Below, in pieces: positions 19,049-28,755 of a stretch of DNA of 59,341 nt. The notes beneath the pieces are model-generated. The model was not told where the DNA came from. It made no database searches and saw only the letters and a list, made by a program, of their open reading frames with translations. Each line of letters starts with the position of its first letter. Position 1 is the stretch's first letter. The stretch covers positions 1 to 59,341 of the forward strand of contig JAILHQ010000100.1 in NCBI GenBank assembly GCA_024695725.1, given 5' to 3'. The position numbers and the translations under genes were made by a program. The DNA comes from Cyanobacteria bacterium RUI128. GTDB lineage: Bacteria > Cyanobacteriota > Vampirovibrionia > Gastranaerophilales > Gastranaerophilaceae.

Positions 19049-19332
19049 GGCAATGACACTAAAGTATCATTAAACATTGTCATTCTGAGGCTTTAGCCGA
19101 AGAATCTAAATCATTGTGACGAACACGTCATTGCGAACGACCTGCGGGAGTGTAGCAATCCAGAGGCGTAAATGTAATCGGCTGGATCATCACGTCGCTA
19201 CGCTCCTCATGATAACAGAGCATAAATACATATACATCATTTTTAATGTAACCTTGCATATAGTTACATTTATTTTTGTACCCCTATACTATTTACCCCT
19301 TTACCCCTTTATTTACCCCTTTACCCCTGCCC
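19049..19332. repeat. Intergenic repeat cluster
   Basis: No gene. From about 19078 to 19109 there is a copy of an element reading TCATTCTGAGGCTTTAGCC and onward; a diverged inverse copy lies at 19 to 50 bases after 49800. It is followed by a GTCATTGCGAAC...GCAATCC block of the type often scattered in gut bacterial genomes. From 19275 to 19332 there is a run of TTTACCCC units, including two exact ATTTACCCC nonamers, reaching to the end of rnhB. Confidence 0.65.
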
Positions 19333-19998
19333 CTAAAAAAGGGTTAATTGTTTTTCAAAATGTTTTCTCAGGAACGATTTTCTGTGATACTTAGTGAGTC
19401 CGTATTTATCTATCGCATCGAGGTGTTCTTTTGTCAGATACCCTGCATTTTTTGCCCAGTTATACTGTGGGAACTCTTTATCCAGTTCTTTCATATACCT
19501 GTCACGTGTGACTTTTGCCAAAATACTTGCAGCTGCGATTGATGCAGATTTGCTGTCGCCTTTTACTATACATTTTTGAGGGTAGGCAAAATTTCTGATT
19601 AACCTGTTTCCATCAACCAAAACCAACAAATCGTCATTATTTACCCCTTTATTTACCCCTGAGATAACGCTGTTGCAGGCCAAATTCATCCCTTTAAGCG
19701 AACATGCCAGAATATTGTTCTGTTCAATTTCCTCGACTTCGATACAAACGGTTTCGTTTATTGTTTCGTTTTTGATAAAGTCGTAGAGGTATTCTCGTTT
19801 TTTGGCGGTAAGCTGTTTTGAATCATTCAGGATAGACAATTCTTCAAGTAATTTTTTCGGGGTTTCGTAAAAATGTACAGCACTTGCAAACACTCCGCCT
19901 GCTCCCGGGCCTCTGCCGGCTTCGTCTGTACCGATAATAATTTTGCCAAAACTTTTATCAAATTTGAACAAATTTTTTGATGATTTCGTATCAGCCAT
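19333..19998 (-). CDS. rnhB: Ribonuclease HII with a repeat-derived insertion
   Basis: 221 residues. Cleaves the RNA strand of RNA-DNA hybrids and single ribonucleotides in DNA. GTDEAGRGPGAGG near residue 23 holds the conserved Asp-Glu pair; LVDGN, GDSKSASIAAASILAKVTRD and the C-terminal YGLTKYHRKSF complete the family pattern. Just before the LVDGN strand the chain contains SGVNKGVNND, encoded by two in-frame GGGGTAAAT nonamers (19639-19659), in what is normally a variable loop. The catalytic residues are intact, so it should be functional. Confidence 0.94.
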   Translation of the reverse strand: MADTKSSKNLFKFDKSFGKIIIGTDEAGRGPGAGGVFASAVHFYETPKKLLEELSILNDSKQLTAKKREYLYDFIKNETINETVCIEVEEIEQNNILACSLKGMNLACNSVISGVNKGVNNDDLLVLVDGNRLIRNFAYPQKCIVKGDSKSASIAAASILAKVTRDRYMKELDKEFPQYNWAKNAGYLTKEHLDAIDKYGLTKYHRKSFLRKHFEKQLTLF

Positions 19999-20018
19999 GG
20001 AATAATTTTATCACGAAA

Positions 20019-21302
20019 TTACGTACGTCCTAATGCTTTTTTGATTCTAGGTATCAAAAGTGCGAGACAAACTGCGCTTATTAAAGAAATCATTGCGAGG
20101 GTAAGGAATAACACCTCGGTACTGATAGAACCGTATTTTCCGCCCCAGAACCCTGCGAATATATTCCCGAAAAAGCTTGATAAAAACCACATTCCCATAA
20201 GCACTGACAAGAATTGTCTCGGCGCAAGCTTAGACACAAGTGAAAGCCCTATCGGAGAGATACAGAGTTCTGCTATGGTCATAATAAAATATGCGCTGAC
20301 AAGCCACATCGGAGACACCCAATTACTGTTCGCCAAATCGCCCGCAAGTGCCATTACAATATATGCAACACTCATCAGCCCCAGAGCTATTGTGAACTTT
20401 TCGACAGATGTCGGTTCAAGTTTTCGTTCGCCAAGTTTAGTCCACAACAGTGACGTAACTGGTGCAAGTATTATTATGAATAACGGATTCAACGCCTGAA
20501 AATATCCTGTCGGGATAGTGTGGCCTAAGAACCACCTGTTTGTTGAGAACTCTGCAAACATAGTGAGCGAACAACCTGCCTGCTCATAGCATGTCCAGAA
20601 AACGATAGTAAATGCCATAAGTATAAAAAGTGCATATATTCTTTCACGTTCCCGTTTTGTGATACTTCTTTGTTTGTCTTTATCGCCGATATTTTTTTCT
20701 TTTCTGACGGGGTTCAGCCCGCATTTACCGAGCAATTTATTTTCAAAAAGTTTGTAGGTTAAAAGCCCCAAAAGCATGCCGATACCTGCTGATGCGAACC
20801 CCCAATGGAACCCGAATTTGTAAGCTATTGTTCCGCAGACAAGAGGTGAAAAAAACGCACCTAAGTTTATACCCATATAAAATATGGTGTAGGCGGAATC
20901 TTTCTTTTCGGGTTCGTTTTCGTATAAAATTCCGAGAACTGAACTTATATTTGCTTTAAAGAACCCGTTTGCAATAATCATCACAAACAGGGCTGGAAGG
21001 AACAAATCAACCCTTCCGCTTGAAAGCATGAACAGACCTGTACACATCATTAACGCACCGAGAGTAATACACCTTCTCTGCCCGATAAGCCTGTCGGCTA
21101 TGTAACCGCCTAAAAGCGGTGTAAGGTAAACAAACCCCGTATACAGCCCGTACACATCACCCGCTTTTTCATTGGAAAACATCAGTTCCTGAATCATATA
21201 CAGAACAAGAAGTGCACGCATTCCGTAGTACGAAAAGCGTTCCCACATTTCTGTGAAAAATAGGAGGTATAGTCCTTTGGGGTGTTTTTGTAATAGTTCC
21301 AT
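20019..21302 (-). CDS. POT-family proton-dependent oligopeptide transporter
   Basis: 427 residues with about 12 hydrophobic segments, slightly short for the family (about 450-500). The ExxERF(S)YY proton-coupling motif is present as EMWERFSYYGMR in the first helix, with LGGYIADRLIGQRR in the first loop and FYMGINLGAFFSPLVCG in helix 5. Imports di- or tripeptides with protons across the inner membrane. The ribosome site is weak. It lies 9 nt after the gene at 21312 on the same strand and 20 nt before rnhB, so the three may be one transcript. Confidence 0.9.
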   Translation of the reverse strand: MELLQKHPKGLYLLFFTEMWERFSYYGMRALLVLYMIQELMFSNEKAGDVYGLYTGFVYLTPLLGGYIADRLIGQRRCITLGALMMCTGLFMLSSGRVDLFLPALFVMIIANGFFKANISSVLGILYENEPEKKDSAYTIFYMGINLGAFFSPLVCGTIAYKFGFHWGFASAGIGMLLGLLTYKLFENKLLGKCGLNPVRKEKNIGDKDKQRSITKRERERIYALFILMAFTIVFWTCYEQAGCSLTMFAEFSTNRWFLGHTIPTGYFQALNPLFIIILAPVTSLLWTKLGERKLEPTSVEKFTIALGLMSVAYIVMALAGDLANSNWVSPMWLVSAYFIMTIAELCISPIGLSLVSKLAPRQFLSVLMGMWFLSSFFGNIFAGFWGGKYGSISTEVLFLTLAMISLISAVCLALLIPRIKKALGRT

Positions 21303-21311
21303 ATTTTGTTT

Positions 21312-22016
21312 TTACAGATTTGCGCCGTTATCGGACTGCATTTTTTCGAGTGCTTTTTTAGCGCCCTGATTTTTCTTTGCGTAGTCTTCCACAAACTCTA
21401 TTGCCTGAACATCTCTCTGAATGGCATCACGCAAACCTTGTATTTCTTTGATAGACAGTTTTTTCATAAGCTTGTCTACATTCTTTTTGTTAAACTTTTT
21501 GAGTAATCTCTGAGATTTTTCGTCAAACCCCGGGAAACCTTCTCTTCTTATGTACCACTTGTGAAGTGAATTTATGAGAAGATAAATATCCGGTTCCAAA
21601 TCTGTCAGAACCATAGTTTCTGTTTTGAGTCTGAGTTTTTGTTTTGTTATCCAATTTAGCCGCAGGGCTCTAAACCCTGTTCTTTCGGTAATCAGACCGT
21701 CTTCTTCCGTTATCCGTTTCAATACTTTTTTTACGTTTTTAACCCTGTAAACTTTAACGCCCAGAGTATTTTCAAAGAAGTTTGCTATTTCTTCGGGATT
21801 ATTTTTATACTTTTTCAGGACAGCGCGAATATCATCTTCTATCTTTTCGCGTTTTGCCTGTTCTTCCTGGGTTATTTCGACTGAGCAGCCTTTCACAAAG
21901 GTTTTAGGATCATAGCCAAGTTTCTTTACTAACCGCTTTTTTAGGAATTCCCCCTGTGCGGCTAAAAGCATGAAGGATATATTTTTTACGAATCTTGCTA
22001 TTTTATGAAAGACCAT
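21312..22016 (-). CDS. Hypothetical protein, Lys-rich
   Basis: 234 residues, basic, mainly helical by composition (KREKIEDDIRAVLKKY, KALEKMQSD). The N-terminal 25 residues include a short hydrophobic stretch (ISFMLLAAQGEFL) that could be an amphipathic anchor. No known domain recognised. TAGGTAG ribosome site. First gene after a terminator and 9 nt upstream of the POT transporter, so probably co-transcribed with it. Confidence 0.65.
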   Translation of the reverse strand: MVFHKIARFVKNISFMLLAAQGEFLKKRLVKKLGYDPKTFVKGCSVEITQEEQAKREKIEDDIRAVLKKYKNNPEEIANFFENTLGVKVYRVKNVKKVLKRITEEDGLITERTGFRALRLNWITKQKLRLKTETMVLTDLEPDIYLLINSLHKWYIRREGFPGFDEKSQRLLKKFNKKNVDKLMKKLSIKEIQGLRDAIQRDVQAIEFVEDYAKKNQGAKKALEKMQSDNGANL

Positions 22017-22055
22017 TTTTCTACCTAGTTAATACTTTTACATTACAACCCACAG

Positions 22056-22087
22056 TTAAAAAGAATCCCAAAGAAGGATTCTTTTTT
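22056..22087 (-). terminator. Rho-independent terminator
   Basis: AAAAAGAATCC and GGATTCTTTTT form an 11-bp stem around a 7-nt loop with A- and T-runs on both sides, so it can work in either direction. It follows the stop of the minus-strand gene at 22104. Confidence 0.85.
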
Positions 22088-22103
22088 GCTGTGATATGAT
22101 AAA

Positions 22104-22463
22104 TTATTCGCTCAAAGTCAAGAGTGACTTAACTGATACTGCGTTCTCTCTGACTTCTTCAATATCGTTCATATTGATAGTATCGTCAAGAATCTTGATT
22201 ACTTCTGTTTTGTCGTCAAGAGCGAGGATTTCGTTCACTGTGCTCATAGCAACTGTAGGGTTAAGGTCATTGATACCTTTACCTTGATTAATGATGACAA
22301 CCTTGAGTGAATCATGAACATTCTTTCTGACAAGAGCCTTTGAAGTAAGTTCTCTGACTTCGTTATCAGGCGAGTTTGTTCCCAATTCTTCCAGAATATC
22401 AATAGATTCTGCGTCTTCGTGTTTTTCTAATGCGTCGATAATTCTTTCAATTTTCTTATTCAT
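22104..22463 (-). CDS. Hypothetical HEAT-repeat-like protein
   Basis: 119 residues, acidic, made of short helical repeats: DILEELGTNSPDNEVRELTSKAL, then STVNEILALDDKTEVIKIL and VRENAVSVKSLL resemble HEAT-like repeats of a small adaptor. No catalytic motif. Its start overlaps the stop of the gene at 22463 by one base, so the two are translationally coupled. Confidence 0.6.
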   Translation of the reverse strand: MNKKIERIIDALEKHEDAESIDILEELGTNSPDNEVRELTSKALVRKNVHDSLKVVIINQGKGINDLNPTVAMSTVNEILALDDKTEVIKILDDTINMNDIEEVRENAVSVKSLLTLSE

Positions 22464-22999
22464 TATGCAGCTGCCTTTCCTTCTTTAGAAACTATTTTTT
22501 CGTTTTCAGCAACCCAGGTTGCTCTGAGGTCTCTAAGAGAAGCTTGTTCATTGATATGTTTCAAATTAAGAATAGTTGCGCCGTCAGGTCCCGGTTCACC
22601 GACCTTTTCCTCAAAGACGTGAGCAACTCTGTCTTTAACTGATTTACCCATTTCTACTAATGAATTTTTAGCGTTCTTGATAGAATCAACTCCGCCAGCG
22701 ATTTTTTCTTTAACGTGACCATATCCTTCTTTCACACTGTTAACAAAATCGACGATTGGCTGAGTTAATCTTGTCTTGAAGTCAGCAACAGCACTAATAA
22801 CTGCACCTGCAACCATTTTAACCTTGTTAGGTTTAACTGTTTCTACAGGTTTAATTGACTGAAAAACATCAGCGAACGGTAATACACTTCCTTTAAAAGT
22901 TCTTCCTTTAAAACTTGTTTTTTCAAACGGATTTGTAGATGTTGATCTATTAAACGTCAAGGAACCAAGTTTTGATCCAACTATTGATTTGATTTCCAT
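22463..22999 (-). CDS. Hypothetical protein with N-terminal SFKG motif
   Basis: 178 residues. Near the N-terminus it has two F-K-G motifs (SFKGRTFKG, residues 29-37), the short tag shared with other hypotheticals in this window. The middle (about 60-130) is an amphipathic, alanine- and lysine-rich region that could form long helices. No known domain. One-base overlap with the HEAT-like gene suggests a two-gene unit that ends at the 22056-22087 terminator. Confidence 0.6.
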   Translation of the reverse strand: MEIKSIVGSKLGSLTFNRSTSTNPFEKTSFKGRTFKGSVLPFADVFQSIKPVETVKPNKVKMVAGAVISAVADFKTRLTQPIVDFVNSVKEGYGHVKEKIAGGVDSIKNAKNSLVEMGKSVKDRVAHVFEEKVGEPGPDGATILNLKHINEQASLRDLRATWVAENEKIVSKEGKAAA

Positions 23000-23176
23000 T
23001 TATATATCCTTTCATTGTAATGTAGGTAAATTTACCATTCTAGAATAGCATTTCACGAAAAAATCAAATCATCCGTTTGGAGGATTAATGTTAGATATTT
23101 AATACAAAAAATCACAGACAGCAAAAAATATTTTTTAGACGCTTTAAGTAAGTGTAAAATTAACGTCGACGAAAAA

Positions 23177-23968
23177 ATGATAAGTCCAATTTATTCAAGT
23201 CCAATATACTCGAATAATTATCACAAACGCAGTAATACCCCCAGTTTTACTGCACATCCTGATTTGAAGAGATTATCGCAATATTTCAGCATAAATGCAT
23301 CGAGCTATTTCAGACGAGGTCAGTATTTTGGCGAACCAGCCGATGAGTTTATTGATGTTGTTGATGTAATTAACAGCGTATTCAAGAACACTCATTCACG
23401 CAAAAATATACTGATAATCGGAGTCGGGTCATCACAAGAACCGTTCTCATATCTTGCAGTTACAAAAACCAGACTCCGAAGCAGACATTTAGACAAGAAT
23501 GTGGACATGCACGTGGTAGACATGCAGTCAAGACCTGACACAGAAAAGCTTTTTGCAAATTCGTTCTACGACAGACAGACATATCCTAAATATGCAGGGA
23601 GCAGCTTTGTATACGATCCTGTGAATAGAGGTGTTTTTGAAAATTGCCATTACCGAGTAAATGATGAGATTTTTACGTTTGTTGACCAAACCTACAAAAA
23701 CCCTGAAAAATCTCTATGGGATACACGAATACAAGACGTTGCCTGCAATTATCCGGATAATAAATTCCACATAATCTCTGCTAACAACGTGTTGCCATAC
23801 ATCGGTAATTATGAAATCATAATCGATACTCTGGAGGAATTGAAACGATCATTAAAACCGAAAGGATATTTGATTACAGACCCATATAAATTCCCATACA
23901 TGCGCGATTTCAAATTCCTGAAAGGTTTAAGTGAACGCAAAGAGGGCATCTATCAAAAACTACCTTAA
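23177..23968 (+). CDS. CheR-like SAM-dependent methyltransferase
   Basis: 263 residues. ILIIGVGSSQEPFSYLAV (residues 76-93) matches the CheR motif I region (G-x-S-x-G-E-E-P-Y-S), FHIISANNVLPYI the CheR 'RNVLIYF' strand and LKRSLKPKGYLITD the following helix. An N-terminal tail with SFTAHPDLKR precedes it. CheR methylates chemoreceptor glutamates, but this protein lacks an obvious CheR N-terminal domain and no chemotaxis gene is near, so the substrate is unknown. Ribosome site is weak. Confidence 0.7.
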   Translation: MISPIYSSPIYSNNYHKRSNTPSFTAHPDLKRLSQYFSINASSYFRRGQYFGEPADEFIDVVDVINSVFKNTHSRKNILIIGVGSSQEPFSYLAVTKTRLRSRHLDKNVDMHVVDMQSRPDTEKLFANSFYDRQTYPKYAGSSFVYDPVNRGVFENCHYRVNDEIFTFVDQTYKNPEKSLWDTRIQDVACNYPDNKFHIISANNVLPYIGNYEIIIDTLEELKRSLKPKGYLITDPYKFPYMRDFKFLKGLSERKEGIYQKLP

Positions 23969-24020
23969 AAAGATATTGCTTGCAGAAAAAAGTTGATTTG
24001 TTATAATGGTTTAGAAATAT

Positions 24021-24094
24021 GGCGCTAGTCGTCAAGTGGTTAAGACCTCGGATTGTGGTTCCGATATGCATGGGTTCGAATCCCATCTAGCGCC
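24021..24094 (+). tRNA. tRNA-His (anticodon GTG)
   Basis: Full cloverleaf: acceptor GCGCTAG (24022-24028) pairs with CTAGCGC (24087-24093); G at 24021 pairs with C at 24094, the G-1:C73 pair diagnostic of tRNA-His. Anticodon stem TCGGA/TCCGA with loop TTGTGGT; T-stem ATGGG/CCCAT with TTCGAAT loop. CCA is not fully encoded. Its 3' end is repeated at 24301 and 29138, making it a likely integration site. Confidence 0.95.
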
Positions 24095-24097
24095 CAT

Positions 24098-24134
24098 AAA
24101 AAGTCCAGTAACTTCTGTTACTGGGCTTTTTATC
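24098..24134 (+). terminator. Rho-independent terminator after tRNA-His
   Basis: AAAAAGTCCAGTAAC and GTTACTGGGCTTTTT form a near-perfect 15-bp stem with a 4-nt loop and a T-run. Confidence 0.85.
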
Positions 24135-24157
24135 ATGTGAAAGTTAAGTATTCCAAC

Positions 24158-24299
24158 GAACCCAATAAGACAAAGTCTTATCTGGGTTCGAGCGGATTTG
24201 CGGACGGACGACACGAAGTTAGTCCGGATAGCGAACAGATTTTGTTGACAGGTACGAAGTACCGCAAACAAAACTCTGTGAGCGCGGAGCAAATCCAAG
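24158..24299. repeat. Nested palindromic module A
   Basis: A dense set of hairpins with no reading frame. CGAACCCA...TGGGTTCG (24158-24191) forms a near-perfect stem. An outer pair GGATTTGC / GCAAATCC (about 24193 to 24297) encloses CGGAC...GTCCG and a long stem starting with CAGATTTTGTT and closing with AACAAAACTCTG, itself capped by GGTAC-GAA-GTACC. It ends at a copy of the tRNA-His 3' end. Could be an attachment site, a structured RNA or a palindromic mobile element. Confidence 0.65.
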
Positions 24300-24320
24300 A
24301 CAATCCCATCTAGCGCCCCA
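24292..24320 (+). repeat. Direct repeat 1, tRNA-His 3' end (att-like)
   Basis: 29 nt identical to 29129-29157. The last 17-18 nt (AATCCCATCTAGCGCCC) equal the 3' end of the tRNA-His gene at 24079-24095; the first ten (AATCCAAGAC) are shared only by the two repeats. Typical of tRNA-targeted integration. Confidence 0.8.
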
Positions 24321-24464
24321 TATAAAAAAGACCTCAAGCAGAAGCCTTTTTTATTTGATTATCAGACAGTACCTGACCTACAGACTCAAACCAAGTGATA
24401 GGCTGTATTTATTTGACTAACAAAATTTCACATGATAGCATAAAGTATCAACAAGAGAGTTATT

Positions 24465-26426
24465 ATGAGCAAAACACTTGAAAATAATACAATTAAAACA
24501 ATTAGAGTTGGAGAGTTATTAGGAATTAAGTATGAGGATACTCCGACAAAACACTATACTTTCAAAATTCCAAATTATCAAAGAGGTTATCGTTGGGAAA
24601 AACAACACATTTTGACTTTACTAAATGATATAAAAGATTTTTCAATAAAAACTCAAAATAATGAGGAGTATTATTGTTTACAGCCTGTCGTCGTTAAAAA
24701 AGATGAGGATGGTAACTATGAACTTATTGACGGACAACAGAGATTAACTACTATATACATTATTGCTCATACTCTTAAACATTTTAGAGGGAATGTTTGG
24801 ACCATTTACAATTTAATTTATGATGGAAGAACAAATACTCAAAATAATCTTATTGAAATTCAAAATGTAGATTTTTCTAAAGATATAACCGACATGAATA
24901 CAAATGAAGATATAGATTCTTTTTATATAAAGAATGCTTGTTCAACAATTAAGAATTGGATAGAAGAAAACAAACAGGAGGATTGGTTTCAGGACAAATT
25001 TATCAAAACTTTTTTGAGTAATACCCGTATAATATGGTATGATATAAATGATAGTGACGACGACCCTATTCCTGTATTCAAAAGATTAAACAAGGGAAAA
25101 ATTCCACTTAATGATGCAGAACTTATTAAGGCTCTTTTTCTAAAAAGTTGTGATACTGATTCGCAAAATAAAGATATTATTAAAAAAACTCAATTTATTA
25201 TAGCGGAACAATGGGATAATATTGAAAAAGCATTTCAGAATGATAATTTTTGGTATTTTTTAAGTAATGATAATAAGAAAAATAACAGAATAGAATTATT
25301 ATTAGATATCGTTTCAGGGAAAAATATTAATGAAGAAAATATCGAAAATTTTGATGGTCTAAAAAAATCTGACGAACATTATACTTTTAGATTTTTTGAA
25401 AAATTGTTTAATAGCAGTTCCATAACAATGGAAAATAAAGAGAAAATCTGGAATACTATTACGGACTATTTTTATATGCTTCAGGGTTGGTACAACGATA
25501 GGGAATTATATCATTATGTAGGATATCTTATCTGTACAGGGATGGACTTATATGAAATATGCAATATTATTCTTGATACTAATCACAAACAAGAAAAACA
25601 TGAACCGGTTAAATTAAAAAAACATTTTACACGTAGAGATTTTATAACTAGATTAAAGCAAGAAATTAAAACTAAAGTTATTGATAGGGTTATTAATGCA
25701 GAAAAAAAAGACAGGTTTAATTATAGCGATAACAGAGACTTAATATACAATGTATTATTATTACATAACATTCTTTCGTTATTGGAGAATGAGGAATCTG
25801 CCATATATAATTTCCCATTCGATAAGTTTAAAGATTCACACTATGGCTGGGATGTTGAGCATATTTCACCTTGCACAAGTGGGGAAGGTAAAGCACCTGA
25901 TAAAGCAGAGGATATAAAAAAATGGTATGAGCGTAACATCATTAAGTGTGAAGAGGTAAAAAATTCTTTAGAAGAAACCACCTTACAAGATTTTAAGTCT
26001 TGGTGGAAAGATGTAGAAGAATATAATAAAGATTATGCCAACGAATTTAAATTGAGTAATGAATTAAAAGATAGTTTTACAAAAAATTATGATAGAGTAA
26101 TAGATTTTTTTAATGGCAGTCTGAAAGGAATAGGTAAAAACAGAACTCAAAATACAATAGCAAACCTTGTATTACTTGATTCGGGAACAAACAGAGAATA
26201 CGGAAATGACCTTTTCCCTATAAAAAGAAAAACCATAATCGAATATGATAAAGCAAGCAAATTTATTCCTCCATGTACTAAAAATGCATTCTTAATGTAT
26301 TATGGCGGAGGTTATGATAATAAATGGACAGAAGGCAATGCTCTGAAATATAAAAATGATATTGAAAGATTAATCAAAAATTTCTTTGATATAAATATAA
26401 ATAATGAGGGCAAGAACAATGAATAA
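24465..26426 (+). CDS. DUF262-DUF1524 protein, GmrSD-like (probable type IV restriction)
   Basis: 653 residues. The N-terminal DUF262 (ParB/GmrS-like) domain shows IPNYQRGYRW (residues 35-44) and IDGQQRLTT (88-96), which bind and hydrolyse nucleotides in the family. The C-terminal DUF1524 HNH-type nuclease has WDVEHISP with His466 and the later NTIANLVLLDSGTN and YGNDLFPIKR, matching GmrD. Known relatives (GmrSD, BrxU, SspE) cut modified DNA or block phage. It overlaps the next gene by 8 nt. Low GC and a tRNA-flanked setting point to horizontal transfer. Confidence 0.87.
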   Translation: MSKTLENNTIKTIRVGELLGIKYEDTPTKHYTFKIPNYQRGYRWEKQHILTLLNDIKDFSIKTQNNEEYYCLQPVVVKKDEDGNYELIDGQQRLTTIYIIAHTLKHFRGNVWTIYNLIYDGRTNTQNNLIEIQNVDFSKDITDMNTNEDIDSFYIKNACSTIKNWIEENKQEDWFQDKFIKTFLSNTRIIWYDINDSDDDPIPVFKRLNKGKIPLNDAELIKALFLKSCDTDSQNKDIIKKTQFIIAEQWDNIEKAFQNDNFWYFLSNDNKKNNRIELLLDIVSGKNINEENIENFDGLKKSDEHYTFRFFEKLFNSSSITMENKEKIWNTITDYFYMLQGWYNDRELYHYVGYLICTGMDLYEICNIILDTNHKQEKHEPVKLKKHFTRRDFITRLKQEIKTKVIDRVINAEKKDRFNYSDNRDLIYNVLLLHNILSLLENEESAIYNFPFDKFKDSHYGWDVEHISPCTSGEGKAPDKAEDIKKWYERNIIKCEEVKNSLEETTLQDFKSWWKDVEEYNKDYANEFKLSNELKDSFTKNYDRVIDFFNGSLKGIGKNRTQNTIANLVLLDSGTNREYGNDLFPIKRKTIIEYDKASKFIPPCTKNAFLMYYGGGYDNKWTEGNALKYKNDIERLIKNFFDININNEGKNNE

Positions 26427-28755
26427 TATGTCTGTTATAACTAGTTTGTGGGAGTTACTCAATCAAAACGATAATCGCCCTGAAATAATAAAAAATGTAA
26501 ACTCAATAACTATTCCTAAAATTCAAAGAGATTATGCTCAAGGAAGGGATGACAAAGAATGTACCGACAAAAGACAAAAGTTCCTTATTTATTTGTATGA
26601 AAATATTACAGGTAATGATAACCCTACACTTTTAGATTTTATATATGGTTCGGTTGAAAATGGTTCTATGCTTCCACTTGATGGACAGCAAAGACTGACA
26701 ACACTTTTCTTACTGCATGTGTATGCATATAAACTAAATAATACAAATGATGAAAAAATAAAAGAAAACTTGAAAAATTTTTCTTATGATACAAGAGAAA
26801 CATCCAAAAAATTTTGTAAGAGCATAGTTGACGAAGAATTTAAAATTCCTGATAATTCAAAGGAATCTTTAAAAAAAATTATAGAAAACCAAATGTGGTA
26901 TTTTGATACCTATAAATTTGACCAGACTATTCAGGCTATGCTAAATACATTAGATGATATTCACCATATTTTTTATGATAATTTTAAAGATTCAAAAGAA
27001 CAATTGTGGAAAATCTTAACACAATGGAAAAAAGAAGAAGAAAACAATGACAGAAATATAGGCAAAATTAGGTTCCATTATTTAGACCTTGGTGAATTTA
27101 AACTTTCTGACGACCTGTACATTAAAATGAATGCCAGAGGGAAAATACTCACTAATTTTGAAAATTTACGTGCAGAGATAATTGAATTAGTAAAATCAGA
27201 AGACAACAAGAATAATAAACAGTTTTTGATTGATGAAAATGATGAGTTCGCAAAAAAAACAGATGTCGATTGGACAAATCTATTGTGGAAAATACGAAAT
27301 ACTTATACTGATTTAAAAGACATAAATTATTTAATTGATTATGCATATATGAGAATTTTTGCCGCATGTATTATGACATATACGGAACATTCAAAACATG
27401 GTGAAAATATTTTAAAAAACCTGAATAAAACCGAACAAATAACTGATTTGATTGATTATTTTTTATGTATTTTATGTCATCGAAAAGATGCGAATCCAGA
27501 ACACGATATTAAAAGGCTTTCTGACGAGCAAAGACGAGCACAAAATATATTAGATGAATTTAAAAATATATTGAATACTGTTCAAATGTTTGAAGATATG
27601 GAGGGTAATGTTGATAAGGACAAATTGGATTATTTTACAAAAAAAGTAAAATTTTGGTATTTTGAAAACAACAGAAACCCTTTTAGAGATTTAGTATTTG
27701 TGAATAAACCTACTAAAAAAGTTAAAATATGGGAGGATGAAAAAAAGAAAATTCCTGCCAGCGCAACTTATATTTCAAGAGTCTTATTTTTAGCGCAAAT
27801 GTGGTATTTTTCTCAAACAAAAGATTATAAATTAGAAAACGAGCAAAATTACAATGATTGGATGCGTGTCGTAAGAAACTTTGTTGAATTTCCTGACCCA
27901 CAAATTGTAAAAAATGAGTCAAGAGAAGATGTCAAAATGCGTGAACCAATTTATGTTATTGATGCTATTGAAGTTATTAAAACTCTTGCAGGAACTTATG
28001 ACAATAGAAATAATGGTCTTGGTAAATTTTCTAATATTTATAAGGTTTTAGCAGATGATAATTCTGATAGACCTTGCAGTAGAATAAATAAATCATATTC
28101 TTCTCAGTATGATGAGGAGATAGCAAAAGCAAAAGTAATAGCAAAAAATGAAACAATATACGTAAACAATGAGAAGATATCTAAAAAAGATATTCTTTTT
28201 CAACTTGAAGATAACTATCTTTTGCGTGGGAGTATTGCGTTTCCGCTATATTGCTTGGGATACAATGTGTATAGTAGTAATTTCTCTTGGAATACGTTTG
28301 ATTTGGAAAGTATTGATTGGAAAAAACTTTATCATATAAGTGAGGTTCTGAACACATATTTTAAGGATGAGACATTGCCAAATAATTTCCGAAAAGCAAT
28401 GTTGTTATGTCCTAACGATAATAATGAATATATTGATTATGTATATTCACAAAATAAACAAACTAAAATTCCGACCAATGCCTTTTTTGTTAATAGTATA
28501 GATTTGCAATATATATTAAGAACAGATAAGGTACAAGATACCAAATGTTGTTTTAAAAATTTAATACTTAAATTAGCAGATAACTCTTTTGAGGAAATTA
28601 TAAATCAAACTGTTCCTCAAGGAATATCAAATTTACGAAAAAATTTGTTTAAAACGTGGGAAGATAATAAATATAAACCATATATTTATTTTGAAAACGA
28701 AACAAAACCATATTTAGAAGAAATAAATTCTGATAAAAAAATTTATTTTAACTAG
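26419..28755 (+). CDS. Second DUF262 protein of a tandem pair
   Basis: 778 residues from the ATG at 26419, which has GAGGG 8-12 nt upstream; an ATG at 26404 would add five residues. IPKIQRDYAQGR (residues 32-43) and LDGQQRLTT (87-95) mark the DUF262 nucleotide-binding domain, and KMNARGKILTNFE the usual later motif. I see no clear DUF1524 HNH motif in its C-terminal half, so it may be a partner or sensor subunit for the upstream nuclease. The 8-nt overlap implies translational coupling. The stop lies in an inverted repeat (28754-28779). Confidence 0.82.
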   Translation: MNNMSVITSLWELLNQNDNRPEIIKNVNSITIPKIQRDYAQGRDDKECTDKRQKFLIYLYENITGNDNPTLLDFIYGSVENGSMLPLDGQQRLTTLFLLHVYAYKLNNTNDEKIKENLKNFSYDTRETSKKFCKSIVDEEFKIPDNSKESLKKIIENQMWYFDTYKFDQTIQAMLNTLDDIHHIFYDNFKDSKEQLWKILTQWKKEEENNDRNIGKIRFHYLDLGEFKLSDDLYIKMNARGKILTNFENLRAEIIELVKSEDNKNNKQFLIDENDEFAKKTDVDWTNLLWKIRNTYTDLKDINYLIDYAYMRIFAACIMTYTEHSKHGENILKNLNKTEQITDLIDYFLCILCHRKDANPEHDIKRLSDEQRRAQNILDEFKNILNTVQMFEDMEGNVDKDKLDYFTKKVKFWYFENNRNPFRDLVFVNKPTKKVKIWEDEKKKIPASATYISRVLFLAQMWYFSQTKDYKLENEQNYNDWMRVVRNFVEFPDPQIVKNESREDVKMREPIYVIDAIEVIKTLAGTYDNRNNGLGKFSNIYKVLADDNSDRPCSRINKSYSSQYDEEIAKAKVIAKNETIYVNNEKISKKDILFQLEDNYLLRGSIAFPLYCLGYNVYSSNFSWNTFDLESIDWKKLYHISEVLNTYFKDETLPNNFRKAMLLCPNDNNEYIDYVYSQNKQTKIPTNAFFVNSIDLQYILRTDKVQDTKCCFKNLILKLADNSFEEIINQTVPQGISNLRKNLFKTWEDNKYKPYIYFENETKPYLEEINSDKKIYFN

